NCBI GenBank assembly: GCA_024642215.1
Contig: JAHEBO010000006.1
Location: 1-41,960 of the forward strand
Reading direction: 5' to 3'
From: Limnohabitans sp.
GTDB taxonomy: Bacteria > Pseudomonadota > Gammaproteobacteria > Burkholderiales > Burkholderiaceae_C
DNA: 41,960 nt
Shown here: positions 17,257-27,891 of the stretch, piece after piece
How the letters are laid out: the number at the start of each line of letters is the position of its first letter
How positions within the stretch are numbered: the stretch's first letter is position 1
Notes under the pieces: generated by a model
Told to the model about the DNA's origin: nothing
Database searches by the model: none
What the model saw: the letters and a program-made list of their open reading frames with translations, nothing else
Program-made: the position numbers and the translations under genes

Positions 17257-17879
17257 GACACCTGCGCATCTTTGCTTTGTTAACGGCCCCCCTGCTTTGC
17301 ATGGGTTGGGGCATTGCGACTGCGCAAAACACATCGACATCACCCACCTCGTCAATAGCGTCCGTGGCCACAACACAGCGGCCCACTGACGCGGGGTGGC
17401 AAAGCCTCACTGCCGAACAAAAAAAAGCCCTCGCGCCTTTGGCCCCTCATTGGGCACAAATCAGTGTGGCGCAAAAAAACAAGTGGCTGGCCATTTCCAA
17501 CAACTTCGATCACCTGTCATCCAAAGAGCAAGCCACTTTGCATGAGCGCATGGCAAATTGGGCCTCATTGAGCCCGCAGCAACGCGCACAAGCGCGTTTG
17601 ACTTTCAATGAAACCAAAAGCTTGGGCGCCGATGAGAAAAAAACGCAATGGGAAGCCTATCAAGCACTGAGTCCCGACGAGAAGAAAAAATTAGCGGCTC
17701 AACAAAAAACGGGCATTCAAGGCGCTGCCACAGCATCCCAAGCACCACCACCAGGCAAGGTCATTCGCCTGCCTGGCAAGTCAACACCTGCTGCCGAGTC
17801 GGGCAAGTCAACGCCTGCCATCGTGATTGACAAAAAGACGCTGCTACCCACCACAGTTGCAATTCCTGAAGGCACCTGA
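17253..17879 (+). CDS. DUF3106 exported protein
   Basis: A 208-residue protein starting at TTG 17253, which overlaps the previous stop (TTGA) and has AAAGG 7 bases upstream. Residues 1-25 are a Sec signal peptide ending in an ATA-Q cleavage site. The mature part has the DUF3106 repeats: short segments such as WQSLTAEQKKALAPLAPHW, WLAISNNFDHLSSKEQATL and WASLSPQQRAQAR, alternating tryptophan and charged helices. The C terminus is proline-rich with a duplicated GKSTPA element. Probably periplasmic. The fold resembles Spy/LTXXQ-like helical proteins in its pattern, but I cannot assign a function. Confidence 0.82.
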   Translation: MRHLRIFALLTAPLLCMGWGIATAQNTSTSPTSSIASVATTQRPTDAGWQSLTAEQKKALAPLAPHWAQISVAQKNKWLAISNNFDHLSSKEQATLHERMANWASLSPQQRAQARLTFNETKSLGADEKKTQWEAYQALSPDEKKKLAAQQKTGIQGAATASQAPPPGKVIRLPGKSTPAAESGKSTPAIVIDKKTLLPTTVAIPEGT

Positions 17880-17880
17880 G

Positions 17881-18444
17881 TTGAGCTACACGCCAGATAC
17901 ACCCGCGGATACCCAGACCCTTGTCGCCGCCAACGAAGCTGCACATTTATCGACACCTTCTTTGGGCCGACGAATGGCCTGTTGGCTTTATGAAGGCATG
18001 TTGTTGTTTGGCGTAGTCTTCATTTCTGGATATTTGTTTGGCACACTGAGCCAAACCAAACACGCGCTCGACAACCGACACGGCCTGCAAGCTTTCCTTT
18101 TTCTGGTGTTTGCCATGTACTTCACTTGGCTATGGTCCAAAGGGCAAACTTTGGCCATGAAAACTTGGCACATCCAAGTATTGGACAAATACGGTCGTCG
18201 CCTCTCACAAGCTCGCGCATTTTGGCGCTACTTGCTAAGCTGGGTATGGGTATTGCCCCCCATGCTGATCACGGCACCCCTCAATTTACCCGCCACTGAA
18301 GTTGCTGTGTTGGTGGTGGGATGGGTCATGATTTGGGCCGTCTTGAGCCGATTTCAATCGCGTGGACAATATTGGCATGATGTTTGGGCTGGAACGCAAT
18401 TGGTTGACGTTCAAAAAATGCCCTCACCTTCCACCTCATCCTAA
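17881..18444 (+). CDS. RDD-family membrane protein
   Basis: A 187-residue inner-membrane protein of the RDD family. After a hydrophilic N terminus, GRRMACWLYEGMLLFGVVFISGYL starts the first of about four hydrophobic segments; the charged pairs and SKGQTLAMKTWHIQVLD are typical of RDD proteins. The frame is open from 17827, but TTG at 17881, one base after the DUF3106 stop and preceded by GAAGG, is the likely start. RDD proteins have been linked to transport or membrane stress in a few bacteria; the role here is unknown. Same operon as the sigma factor. Confidence 0.82.
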   Translation: MSYTPDTPADTQTLVAANEAAHLSTPSLGRRMACWLYEGMLLFGVVFISGYLFGTLSQTKHALDNRHGLQAFLFLVFAMYFTWLWSKGQTLAMKTWHIQVLDKYGRRLSQARAFWRYLLSWVWVLPPMLITAPLNLPATEVAVLVVGWVMIWAVLSRFQSRGQYWHDVWAGTQLVDVQKMPSPSTSS

Positions 18445-18451
18445 ATCGCAC

Positions 18452-18841
18452 ATGACCGACCTCAACGTCAACCCGCAAAAAGCTCGCAAAGGTTTGTCTC
18501 GCATTTTTCATGCGGGTGGATACTCTATTGCAGGACTCAAAGCCGGTTGGGGCGAAACAGCATTTAGACAAGAGGCCATCTTGGCTTGTGTTTTATTGCC
18601 TGCGGCTTTTTGGCTGGGACAAACCTGGGTCGAAGTGGCTTTGCTGTGTGGCTCCGTTATCTTTGTGATGGTCGTCGAACTGTTGAACACAGGCATTGAG
18701 ACCGCCATTGATCGCATTGGCACCGAATGGCACGCCCTGTCAAAGCGCGCCAAAGACATGGGCAGTGCCGCTGTCCTTTTAAGTTTGCTGTTGTGTCTTG
18801 GCATTTGGGCCGCAGCCCTATGGAAACTCATTCATGGCTGA
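18452..18841 (+). CDS. dgkA: Diacylglycerol kinase (prokaryotic, membrane-embedded)
   Basis: A 129-residue integral-membrane kinase that phosphorylates diacylglycerol to phosphatidic acid, recycling lipid from envelope glycan synthesis. The active-site segment VVELLNTGIETAIDRI carries Glu76 and Glu83, and SKRAKDMGSAAV follows; three hydrophobic helices are visible. The upstream frame runs back to 18362 inside the RDD gene, but the ATG at 18452 lies 7 bases after the RDD stop. Its stop overlaps the start of the next gene by 8 bases. Confidence 0.93.
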   Translation: MTDLNVNPQKARKGLSRIFHAGGYSIAGLKAGWGETAFRQEAILACVLLPAAFWLGQTWVEVALLCGSVIFVMVVELLNTGIETAIDRIGTEWHALSKRAKDMGSAAVLLSLLLCLGIWAAALWKLIHG

Positions 18842-19421
18842 ACCCGCATTCTCCATTTGCGTTTACTGCGGCTCCAAGCCTGGCGACTTACCCGAATTTG
18901 CTGAATCGGCCCAACAGGTTGGCGAATGGATTGGACGGCACGGCGGTCAATTGGTTTACGGTGGGGGCAGGAACGGCCTGATGGGCATCGTGGCCAACGC
19001 CACATTGGCTGCCGGCGGCCGCGTTGTGGGTGTCATTCCAAGGGCTTTGGTTGAAAAAGAATGGGCGCACACCGAATGCACCGAGTTGCACATTGTTGAA
19101 ACCATGCACGAGCGCAAGCAAATGATGGCAGAACGAGCCGATGCTTTTTTGACCCTGCCTGGCGGCATCGGCACTTTTGAAGAGTTTTACGAAGTTTGGA
19201 CTTGGCGGCAGCTGGGCTATCACAACAAACCCATTGGACTGCTGAATTTGAACGGTTACTACGACCCTATGCTGAGCTTTTTGAATTCGGTGGTGTCACA
19301 TGAATTCATGGGCACTTGGCAAATGGACTTGATTCAAACCCATTCAGACGCCAAGCAACTTCTGCCCAACTTGGTCCAGACCGCTGCGCTGCCGATTGCA
19401 TTTCAAAGCGACGCCATTTAG
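18834..19421 (+). CDS. LOG-family protein (TIGR00730), nucleotide 5'-monophosphate phosphoribohydrolase
   Basis: A 196-residue Rossmann-type protein with CVYCGSKPG near the N terminus, VYGGGRNGLMG at 42-51 and the LOG motif PGGIGTFEE at 109-117. The family hydrolyses nucleoside 5'-monophosphates, releasing free base and ribose 5-phosphate; some members act on cytokinin ribotides, others on AMP. The substrate cannot be decided from this sequence. Start chosen at the ATG at 18834, which overlaps dgkA by 8 bases and has TGGAAAC upstream. Last gene of the sigma-factor operon; a terminator follows at 19453-19485. Confidence 0.9.
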   Translation: MAEPAFSICVYCGSKPGDLPEFAESAQQVGEWIGRHGGQLVYGGGRNGLMGIVANATLAAGGRVVGVIPRALVEKEWAHTECTELHIVETMHERKQMMAERADAFLTLPGGIGTFEEFYEVWTWRQLGYHNKPIGLLNLNGYYDPMLSFLNSVVSHEFMGTWQMDLIQTHSDAKQLLPNLVQTAALPIAFQSDAI

Positions 19422-19452
19422 TTCAATCGTTCAACTGTCAGCACATGGACTC

Positions 19453-19485
19453 AAAAAAAACGCCGCAGATTGCGGCGTTTTTTTT
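19453..19485. terminator. Bidirectional rho-independent terminator
   Basis: CGCCGCA (19461-19467) / TGCGGCG (19471-19477) with a GAT loop, flanked by eight A on the left and eight T on the right. Serves the LOG gene on the plus strand and glnB on the minus strand. Confidence 0.95.
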
Positions 19486-19501
19486 CTGATCGCTGTGATG
19501 T

Positions 19502-21536
<2,035 letters not shown>

Positions 21537-21540
21537 ACAG

Positions 21541-22710
21541 GTGCAGGAATTCAGTTCCAACAATTATGTCATTGCAGTGCAGGATTCCATGCGAAAAATC
21601 TCTGCGCTGGCATGGGATTCTTTGCTCTCCACGCAAACCGAACCCACGCCGTTCATGCGTCATGCCTACCTGTGCGCCATGGAGGACAGTGCGTCAGCCT
21701 GCCCCGAAACCGGGTGGACGCCTACCGTCATTTGCCTTCATTCACCCCACGCAGAAGGTGCCCCCTCTTTGGCCGCAGCCGCCGTCCTCTATGTCAAACC
21801 TCATTCGTATGGCGAATATGTATTTGATTGGGCCTGGGCAGATGCGTATCAACGGCACGGTTTGGATTACTACCCCAAGGCAGTGGGCGCTGTGCCTTTT
21901 ACCCCAGTGCCTGGTACCCGGCTGCTGGCAGATTCACCGGACAGCAAAGGGGCACTGATCGAGGCCATGGTGAGCCTGGCCCAGAAAGCGCAATGGTCTT
22001 CGGTGCATGTCTTGTTTTTGTCAGATGACGATCACATTGCAACCCTGGCTGCAGGCTGGCTTGAACGACACACCGTCCAATTTCATTGGCATAACGACAA
22101 GCACACCGACTTTGACCAGTTTCTCAGTTGCTTGAGTCAAGACAAGCGCAAGAAGATTCGCCAAGAACGCCGAAAAGTAAACGATGCGGGGGTGACTTTT
22201 CAAACACTTGAAGGCCAAGACATTCAAACCAGCGATTGGGATTTCTTCTACAAATGTTACGCCCAAACCTATTTTGAACACGGCAATGCGCCCTACCTAA
22301 GCCGGGACTTTTTTCAACGCATGCAAGACACCATGCCCGAAAACTGGGTGCTGTTCATTGCTGAGAAAGCAGGCCAACGCATGGCCTGCAGTTTGATTGC
22401 GGTGCAAGACCAAGTGGCGTATGGCCGCTACTGGGGCGCGTTAGAACGGGTTGACTGCCTGCATTTTGAAGCTTGTTACTACCAACCCATTGCGTGGTGC
22501 ATTGCCAACGGATTTGTTCGATTTGAAGGCGGCGCGCAAGGCGAACACAAAATGGCCCGCGCACTGCTGCCAGTCAAAGCAAGCAGTGCACATTGGCTGG
22601 CACACCCCGACTTTGCCGACGCGGTAGAACGGTATCTAGAAAAAGAAGGCCGCGGGGTTGCGGCCTATCTAGAGAACTTGGAAGCCAGGTCGCCTTTGAA
22701 AAAAGCATGA
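21541..22710 (+). CDS. GNAT/FemAB-like acyltransferase (DUF482 family)
   Basis: A 389-residue protein with two GNAT-like halves as in FemAB-type proteins. Recognisable blocks are PFMRHAYLCAMEDS near residue 38, DWAWADAYQRHGLDYYPK, DKRKKIRQERRKV, and near the end the conserved FEGGAQGEHKMARALLPV. I know this family as DUF482, often annotated peptidogalycan biosynthesis or N-acetyltransferase; the substrate is unknown. The frame starts with GTG at 21541; an ATG at 21589 has AGGA five bases upstream and is a good alternative. Divergent from nadE with a 4-base gap for the GTG start. Confidence 0.85.
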   Translation: MQEFSSNNYVIAVQDSMRKISALAWDSLLSTQTEPTPFMRHAYLCAMEDSASACPETGWTPTVICLHSPHAEGAPSLAAAAVLYVKPHSYGEYVFDWAWADAYQRHGLDYYPKAVGAVPFTPVPGTRLLADSPDSKGALIEAMVSLAQKAQWSSVHVLFLSDDDHIATLAAGWLERHTVQFHWHNDKHTDFDQFLSCLSQDKRKKIRQERRKVNDAGVTFQTLEGQDIQTSDWDFFYKCYAQTYFEHGNAPYLSRDFFQRMQDTMPENWVLFIAEKAGQRMACSLIAVQDQVAYGRYWGALERVDCLHFEACYYQPIAWCIANGFVRFEGGAQGEHKMARALLPVKASSAHWLAHPDFADAVERYLEKEGRGVAAYLENLEARSPLKKA

Positions 22711-22718
22711 CCCAGATC

Positions 22719-22743
22719 CACTGAACCCATAGCAGGTTCAGTG
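22719..22743. repeat. Inverted repeat between convergent genes
   Basis: CACTGAACC (22719-22727) and GGTTCAGTG (22735-22743) pair perfectly over 9 bp with a 7-base loop. It lies between the stops of the FemAB-like gene and ppa. No T run on either side, so if it is a terminator it is not a standard rho-independent one. Confidence 0.6.
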
Positions 22744-22750
22744 CAAAGTG

Positions 22751-23287
22751 TTAGGCGTTGGCCTTTTGGTAGTTGGCAATACCGTCCAAGATTTCTTTCT
22801 TGGCCGACTCGGGGCCTTCCCAACCCAAAATCTTGACCCATTTGCCCACTTCCAAGTCTTTGTAGTGCTCAAAGAAGTGCGCAATGGTTTTCAAACGCAA
22901 AGGATTCAGGTCCTCTGGCTTTTGCCATTGTGTGTAGATCGACAGAATTTTGTCGGTTGGCACCGCCAAAACTTTGCCGTCTTCGCCGGCTTCGTCTTCC
23001 ATTTTCAAAATACCAATGGCGCGGCATGGCACCACGACGCCCGGAATCAATGGAACGGGCGTGATGACCAGCACGTCCACGGGGTCACCGTCGCCACTGA
23101 TGGTTTTGGGCACATAGCCGTAGTTGGTGGGGTAATGCATGGCCGTGCTCATGAAGCGGTCCACAAAAATAGCGCCAGTGGCTTTGTCCACCTCGTATTT
23201 CACGGGGTCGGCGTTCATCGGAATTTCGATGATCACGTTAAATTGTTCAGGAACTTTGCTACCAGGGGTGACGTTGTCTAAGGACAT
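22751..23287 (-). CDS. ppa: Soluble inorganic pyrophosphatase (family I)
   Basis: A 178-residue cytoplasmic enzyme hydrolysing pyrophosphate to phosphate. The family I signature DGDPVDVLV begins at residue 66 with metal-binding Asp66, Asp68 and Asp71; YGYVPKTI precedes it and [14 protein letters not shown] follows with further metal ligands. Full length. Divergent from hppA: the two pyrophosphatases share a 209-base intergenic region with overlapping candidate promoters. Its product and the membrane H+-pyrophosphatase compete for the same substrate. Confidence 0.96.
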   Translation of the reverse strand: MSLDNVTPGSKVPEQFNVIIEIPMNADPVKYEVDKATGAIFVDRFMSTAMHYPTNYGYVPKTISGDGDPVDVLVITPVPLIPGVVVPCRAIGILKMEDEAGEDGKVLAVPTDKILSIYTQWQKPEDLNPLRLKTIAHFFEHYKDLEVGKWVKILGWEGPESAKKEILDGIANYQKANA

Positions 23288-23342
23288 ATTTTCAAAAGTC
23301 TCAAGAGTTGATGTAAATCTATGAAGGTAAGGATTAACCCCG

Positions 23343-23372
23343 ATTTTACTTTCACAAGGCTTGCTTCTTCAA
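23343..23372 (-). promoter_or_regulatory. ppa: Candidate ppa promoter
   Basis: On the minus strand TTGAAG (23372-23367, four of six), 18 bases, TAAAAT (23348-23343, five of six). Predicted transcription start near 23336, about 49 bases before the ATG. Overlaps the divergent hppA -35 box. Confidence 0.45.
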
Positions 23373-23389
23373 AACATTGCCCTTTTAAT
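23361..23389 (+). promoter_or_regulatory. hppA: Candidate hppA promoter
   Basis: TTGCTT (23361-23366), 17 bases, TTTAAT (23384-23389, five of six). Predicted transcription start near 23396, leaving a structured leader of about 100 bases. The -35 box is weak. Confidence 0.4.
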
Positions 23390-23422
23390 GACTTTGTTGG
23401 CCAATCGACTCCTAGTTGGAGC

Positions 23423-23488
23423 GAGGAAGCAACGCCGGGAGGTGTTCCTCGAGCGTTGCACCTCCTTTCAGCGGTAACAACCAAGGAG
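23423..23488 (+). promoter_or_regulatory. Structured 5' UTR of hppA with alternative pairings
   Basis: Three complementary pairs are interleaved: GAGGAA (23423-23428) with TTCCTC (23445-23450); GCAACGC (23429-23435) with GCGTTGC (23453-23459); GGAGGTG (23438-23444) with CACCTCC (23459-23465). Because they cross, they form either alternatives or a pseudoknot. In addition CTCCTT (23462-23467) is complementary to the Shine-Dalgarno AAGGAG (23483-23488), so pairing of the CACCTCC strand upstream would free the ribosome site. It looks like a translational switch; ligand or trigger unknown. Confidence 0.5.
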
Positions 23489-23496
23489 AATGATTT

Positions 23497-25563
23497 ATGA
23501 CAGGCAATTCAGCGTTGATATTGGCGCTTGTTTGCGGACTGATCGCCGTAGCGTACGGCGTTTGGGCCCGTGGATGGATTCTGGCGCAAGACCCCGGCAA
23601 TGATCGAATGCAAGAAATTGCAGCAGCCATTCAAGCCGGTGCAGCAGCCTACTTGGCCAGACAGTACAAGACCATTGCCATTGTGGGCGTGGTTCTCGCC
23701 ATCTTGATGGGCGTCTTCCTTGACATGACCACAGCCATTGGCTTTGTCATTGGCGCGGTTTTATCAGGTGCATGCGGCTTCATTGGCATGAATGTTTCGG
23801 TTCGGGCCAACGTGCGAACAGCACAAGCTGCAACCAAAGGCATTGGCCCTGCACTAGACGTTGCATTCCGAGGCGGCGCCATCACTGGCATGCTGGTGGT
23901 GGGCTTGGGCCTTTTGGGCGTCACGGGTTTTTACTGGTTCCTGGCAGGCAACGGCAACCTTACACCCGATGTCAAGCTTTCCGTCATCCTGAACCCCCTC
24001 ATCGGCTTTGCCTTTGGCTCCTCCCTCATCTCTATCTTTGCCCGTTTGGGCGGCGGCATCTTTACCAAAGGTGCTGACGTGGGGGCCGACTTGGTCGGTA
24101 AGGTAGAAGCTGGCATTCCAGAAGACGACCCCCGCAACCCAGCAGTGATTGCCGACAACGTGGGAGATAACGTGGGCGACTGTGCAGGCATGGCCGCCGA
24201 CTTGTTTGAAACCTACGCTGTGACGCTGATTGCCACCATGGTGTTGGGCTCTTTGCTGGTGGCTGGCGCACCCGGTAACGCCGTGATGTACCCCCTCGCT
24301 TTGGGCGCAGTGTCCATCGTCGCCTCCATCATTGGTTGTTTCTTTGTCAAGGCATCGCCTGGCATGACCAACGTCATGCCAGCCCTTTACAAAGGTTTGG
24401 CCATTGCGGGCATTTTGTCCTTGGTGGCTTTCTACTTCGTCACGATGTGGATCATGCCGGACAACGCAATTGCTGCCAGCGGCAGTCAAATGAAATTGTT
24501 TGGCGCGTGTGCTGTGGGCTTGGTTTTGACGGCCGCTTTGGTATGGATCACTGAGTTCTATACCGGAACACAGTACAGCCCTGTGCAACACATTGCGCAG
24601 GCCTCCACCACGGGTCACGGCACCAACATCATTGCGGGCTTGGGCGTTTCCATGCGCTCTACGGCTTGGCCGGTGATTTTTGTGTGCATTGCGATTGTGG
24701 TGTCTTATGGCTTGGCAGGTTTGTACGGCATTGCCGTGGCCGCCATGTCCATGCTGTCGATGGCCGGCATTGTCGTAGCTTTGGACGCCTATGGCCCGAT
24801 CACTGACAACGCTGGCGGCATTGCAGAAATGGCCGAACTGCCCAGCAGCGTGCGTGACATCACCGACCCCCTGGATGCCGTGGGCAACACCACCAAAGCC
24901 GTGACCAAAGGCTATGCCATTGGCTCAGCAGGTTTGGCTTCTTTGGTTTTGTTTGCCGACTACACCCACAAGCTGGAAACCTATGGCAAAGCCATCACCT
25001 TTGACCTGTCCGACCCCTTGGTCATCGTGGGCTTGTTCATTGGCGGCCTGATTCCCTACTTGTTTGGTGCCATGGCCATGGAAGCCGTAGGCCGCGCAGC
25101 AGGCGCTGTCGTGGTGGAAGTTCGCCGTCAGTTCAGCGAGATCAAGGGCATCATGGAAGGCACTGCCAAGCCAGAATACGGCCGCGCTGTTGACATGCTG
25201 ACCACGGCCGCCATCAAAGAAATGGTCATCCCTAGCCTGTTGCCAGTGGTCGCACCCATCGTGGTGGGCCTGCTGCTTGGCCCCAAAGCCCTGGGCGGTT
25301 TGTTGATGGGAACCATCGTCACCGGACTGTTTGTGGCCATTTCCATGTGTACCGGCGGCGGTGCTTGGGACAATGCCAAGAAATACATCGAAGATGGACA
25401 CCACGGCGGCAAGGGTTCTGAAGCCCACAAAGCTGCTGTGACTGGCGACACCGTGGGCGACCCCTACAAGGACACGGCTGGCCCCGCCATCAATCCGCTG
25501 ATCAAAATCATCAACATTGTGGCCTTGCTCATTGTGCCGCTGGTGATGAAGTTCCACAGCTGA
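23497..25563 (+). CDS. hppA: Membrane-bound proton-translocating pyrophosphatase
   Basis: A 688-residue integral-membrane pump coupling pyrophosphate hydrolysis to ion export. The active-site loop includes [11 protein letters not shown] (194-204) and [23 protein letters not shown] (209-231). At residues 463-472 it reads [10 protein letters not shown]; in this family Lys rather than Ala after NTT marks the K+-independent H+ pumps, so Lys467 predicts K+ independence. About 15-16 hydrophobic helices. Shine-Dalgarno AAGGAG 8 bases before ATG. The leader carries a candidate regulatory structure. Terminator at 25614-25648. Confidence 0.96.
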   Translation: MTGNSALILALVCGLIAVAYGVWARGWILAQDPGNDRMQEIAAAIQAGAAAYLARQYKTIAIVGVVLAILMGVFLDMTTAIGFVIGAVLSGACGFIGMNVSVRANVRTAQAATKGIGPALDVAFRGGAITGMLVVGLGLLGVTGFYWFLAGNGNLTPDVKLSVILNPLIGFAFGSSLISIFARLGGGIFTKGADVGADLVGKVEAGIPEDDPRNPAVIADNVGDNVGDCAGMAADLFETYAVTLIATMVLGSLLVAGAPGNAVMYPLALGAVSIVASIIGCFFVKASPGMTNVMPALYKGLAIAGILSLVAFYFVTMWIMPDNAIAASGSQMKLFGACAVGLVLTAALVWITEFYTGTQYSPVQHIAQASTTGHGTNIIAGLGVSMRSTAWPVIFVCIAIVVSYGLAGLYGIAVAAMSMLSMAGIVVALDAYGPITDNAGGIAEMAELPSSVRDITDPLDAVGNTTKAVTKGYAIGSAGLASLVLFADYTHKLETYGKAITFDLSDPLVIVGLFIGGLIPYLFGAMAMEAVGRAAGAVVVEVRRQFSEIKGIMEGTAKPEYGRAVDMLTTAAIKEMVIPSLLPVVAPIVVGLLLGPKALGGLLMGTIVTGLFVAISMCTGGGAWDNAKKYIEDGHHGGKGSEAHKAAVTGDTVGDPYKDTAGPAINPLIKIINIVALLIVPLVMKFHS

Positions 25564-25613
25564 TCCGTCATCCTGGGTGGCGACCTCTTGGAGGTGGGCC
25601 AAGCAAGTGACAC

Positions 25614-25648
25614 AAAGCCCGCGCATGGTCCTCATCGCGGGCTTTTTT
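25614..25648 (+). terminator. Rho-independent terminator after hppA
   Basis: AAGCCCGCG (25615-25623) pairs with CGCGGGCTT (25636-25644) around a 12-base loop, followed by T run to 25648. It ends only 18 bases before the next gene, which therefore needs its own promoter overlapping this region or some read-through. Confidence 0.92.
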
Positions 25649-25665
25649 ACGCGCAAAATAGCGTC

Positions 25666-27099
25666 ATGCAACTCAACTTCATTCACAACCAATCGGTGGC
25701 CAGTCAAAGTGGGCAAACATGGCCAGTGATTGACCCGTCAGATGGCCAAACTTTTGACCACATCCAACGCAGCAATCCGCATGACATTGACATGGCCGTC
25801 AAGTCTTCGCGCGAATGTTTCGAAGGACCTTGGTCCAAATTGAACGCTGCAGAACGAGGCCGATTGCTCATGGCTTTGTCTCGCAAAGTCACAGAACATG
25901 CAGACGAGTTGATGAAACTTGAACAGCGGGACTGCGGCAAGCCTACGCAACAAGCCATGGCCGATGCCAAAGCATTGGCGCGTTACTTTGAGTTCTATGC
26001 GGGCGCCTGCGACAAGTTTCATGGTGAAACCATTCCTTACCAAAACGGCTACAGCGTTTTGACATGGCGCGAACCACACGGCGTAACGGGTCATGTGGTG
26101 CCATGGAATTACCCCATGCAGATCTTTGGCAGGTGTGTGGGCGGTGCATTGGCTGCCGGCAACGTCTGTGTGGTCAAGCCCGCAGAAGATGCATGCTTGA
26201 GCTTGATCCGTGTTGCGCAATTGGCTGCAGAGGTGGGATTTCCGCCAGGTGCCATCAACATCGTGACGGGCTTGGGACATGAAGTAGGTGATGCACTGGC
26301 CAAGCACGCTGGCATTGACCACATCAGCTTTACGGGCAGCCCCACAGTCGGCACGCTCATTCAACAAGCCGCCGCGGCAAGGCACTGCCCTGTCACGTTG
26401 GAACTGGGTGGCAAAAGTCCGCAAATCATTTTTGCCGATGCGGACTTGGATGCAGCCATCCCCGTCATCATCAATGCCATTGTTCAAAACTCTGGGCAAA
26501 CTTGCAGTGCTGGCTCGCGTGTGCTCATTGAGAAAAGTATCTACGAGCCCTTGCTGGTTCGATTGGGAGAAGCCTTCTCAAAATTGCGCGTGGGACCTGC
26601 TGCGTCTGACTTGAATTTAGGACCACTTATCCGCTCGTCTCAAAAACAACGGGTTCAAGGCTTCCTCGAAGAAGCCAAGGCCGCCGGTATCCGCACTGTT
26701 GCACAAGGCAGTGTGGTGCCAGAGGCCCCTGAATCTGGTTTTTACCAAGCCCCCGTTTTGCTGCGGGACGTGCCGGTTGCGCACCGTGTGGCCCAAGAGG
26801 AAGTTTTTGGCCCCGTGCTGTCCGCCATGTGTTTTGAAGGTGAAGACCAGGCTATCGAGATGGCCAACGCCACCGCGTTCGGACTGGTTGCAGGCGTTTG
26901 GACACGAGACGGTGGCCGACAATTCAGAATGGCCAAGCGACTGCGCAGTGGGCAGGTCTTTATCAACAACTACGGCGCCGGTGGCGGTGTTGAATTACCC
27001 TTCGGCGGCGTGAAGTCTTCTGGCCACGGCCGTGAAAAAGGTTTCGAAGCCCTGTATGGTTTCACCACTTTGAAAACAGTGGCCATTCAACACGGTTAA
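25666..27099 (+). CDS. NAD(P)+-dependent aldehyde dehydrogenase
   Basis: A 477-residue aldehyde dehydrogenase superfamily enzyme that oxidises an aldehyde to the acid. Asn148 (VPWNYP), Lys171 (VVKPAE), Glu246 (LELGGKSP) and the nucleophile Cys280 (GQTCSAGS) are all present, and the C-terminal LPFGGVKSSGHGREKG is standard. Start set at the ATG at 25666, after the hppA terminator; the frame extends upstream through the terminator to 25588, which is unlikely to be coding. Followed 30 bases later by an SDR gene, suggesting an alcohol/aldehyde oxidation pair; betaine- or gamma-aminobutyraldehyde-type substrates are possible but not decided. Confidence 0.93.
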   Translation: MQLNFIHNQSVASQSGQTWPVIDPSDGQTFDHIQRSNPHDIDMAVKSSRECFEGPWSKLNAAERGRLLMALSRKVTEHADELMKLEQRDCGKPTQQAMADAKALARYFEFYAGACDKFHGETIPYQNGYSVLTWREPHGVTGHVVPWNYPMQIFGRCVGGALAAGNVCVVKPAEDACLSLIRVAQLAAEVGFPPGAINIVTGLGHEVGDALAKHAGIDHISFTGSPTVGTLIQQAAAARHCPVTLELGGKSPQIIFADADLDAAIPVIINAIVQNSGQTCSAGSRVLIEKSIYEPLLVRLGEAFSKLRVGPAASDLNLGPLIRSSQKQRVQGFLEEAKAAGIRTVAQGSVVPEAPESGFYQAPVLLRDVPVAHRVAQEEVFGPVLSAMCFEGEDQAIEMANATAFGLVAGVWTRDGGRQFRMAKRLRSGQVFINNYGAGGGVELPFGGVKSSGHGREKGFEALYGFTTLKTVAIQHG

Positions 27100-27129
27100 C
27101 CCCTCATTCAACTCACAACAGGATTTCCC

Positions 27130-27891
27130 ATGAACATCCATCAAAAAGTGGTCATCATCACAGGCTCAGGTGGCGGCATTGGCGAAGGCATTGCCAAACA
27201 TTTTGCAGCCCATGGCGCCAAGGTTTTGGTCAATGACATCAACCACGCTGCCGGTCAAAAAGTTGTGAAAGACATTCAGGCTGCTGGCGGTACTGCGGCA
27301 TTCTTTGCAGCCGATGTCACACGCTCAGATGACGTCAAAGCCATGGTGCAAGAAGCCGTCAAGCTTTGGGGCCACTTGGATGTGATGATCAACAACGCCG
27401 GCTGGACGCACCGCAACCGCCCGGCCCTTGAGGTGAGCGAAGAAGAGTTCGACAAATGCTTTGCGGTCAATATGAAAAGCATTTATTTGGCCACGGTTCA
27501 CGCAGTGCCCGAGTTTCGCAAAAACGGTGGCGGCTCTTTCATCAACATCGCGTCCACCGCAGGCATCCGCCCTCGCCCAGGTCTCACTTGGTACAACGGC
27601 TCTAAGGGTGCGGTCATCACCACCAGCAAATCACTGGCTGCCGAATTAGGCCCCGACAACATTCGCGTCAATTGCATCAATCCTGTGTTCAATCCCGACA
27701 CCGGCTTGTCTGCAGAATTTGCTGGCGGCCCTGTTGACGACGCGAAGCGCGCCAAGTTCATGGCCACCATTCCATTGGGCCGATTCTCCACATCTTTGGA
27801 TGTGGCCAATGCCGCTTTGTATTTGGCCAGCGATGAAGGCTCGTTCATCAGCGGCGTGTGCATTGAAGTGGATGGCGCGCGCTGTGTCTGA
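27130..27891 (+). CDS. Short-chain dehydrogenase/reductase
   Basis: A 253-residue classical SDR. The cofactor motif [10 protein letters not shown] lies at residues 11-20, with Asp36 after the second strand favouring NAD(H); NNAG is at 88-91 and the catalytic Ser142, Tyr155 and Lys159 (YNGSK) are present. The loop after catalysis ([10 protein letters not shown]) differs from the usual PG motif and bears on substrate choice, which I cannot name. Shine-Dalgarno CAGGA before the ATG. It lies between the aldehyde dehydrogenase and moaA, and moaA probably starts inside its last codons. Confidence 0.92.
   Translation: MNIHQKVVIITGSGGGIGEGIAKHFAAHGAKVLVNDINHAAGQKVVKDIQAAGGTAAFFAADVTRSDDVKAMVQEAVKLWGHLDVMINNAGWTHRNRPALEVSEEEFDKCFAVNMKSIYLATVHAVPEFRKNGGGSFINIASTAGIRPRPGLTWYNGSKGAVITTSKSLAAELGPDNIRVNCINPVFNPDTGLSAEFAGGPVDDAKRAKFMATIPLGRFSTSLDVANAALYLASDEGSFISGVCIEVDGARCV

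Noticed and set aside
23451-23462. GAGCGTTGCA in the hppA leader resembles the core of the S-adenosylhomocysteine riboswitch
   Set aside because: The other conserved SAH riboswitch segments are missing in the rest of the leader and the downstream gene is not in methionine recycling; likely chance.
23854-24618. 254-codon open frame on the minus strand
   Set aside because: Antisense to hppA with composition typical of reversed membrane-protein codons; hppA is certain.
25588-25665. 26-codon upstream extension of the aldehyde dehydrogenase
   Set aside because: It would translate through the hppA terminator stem; the ATG at 25666 fits the family N terminus.
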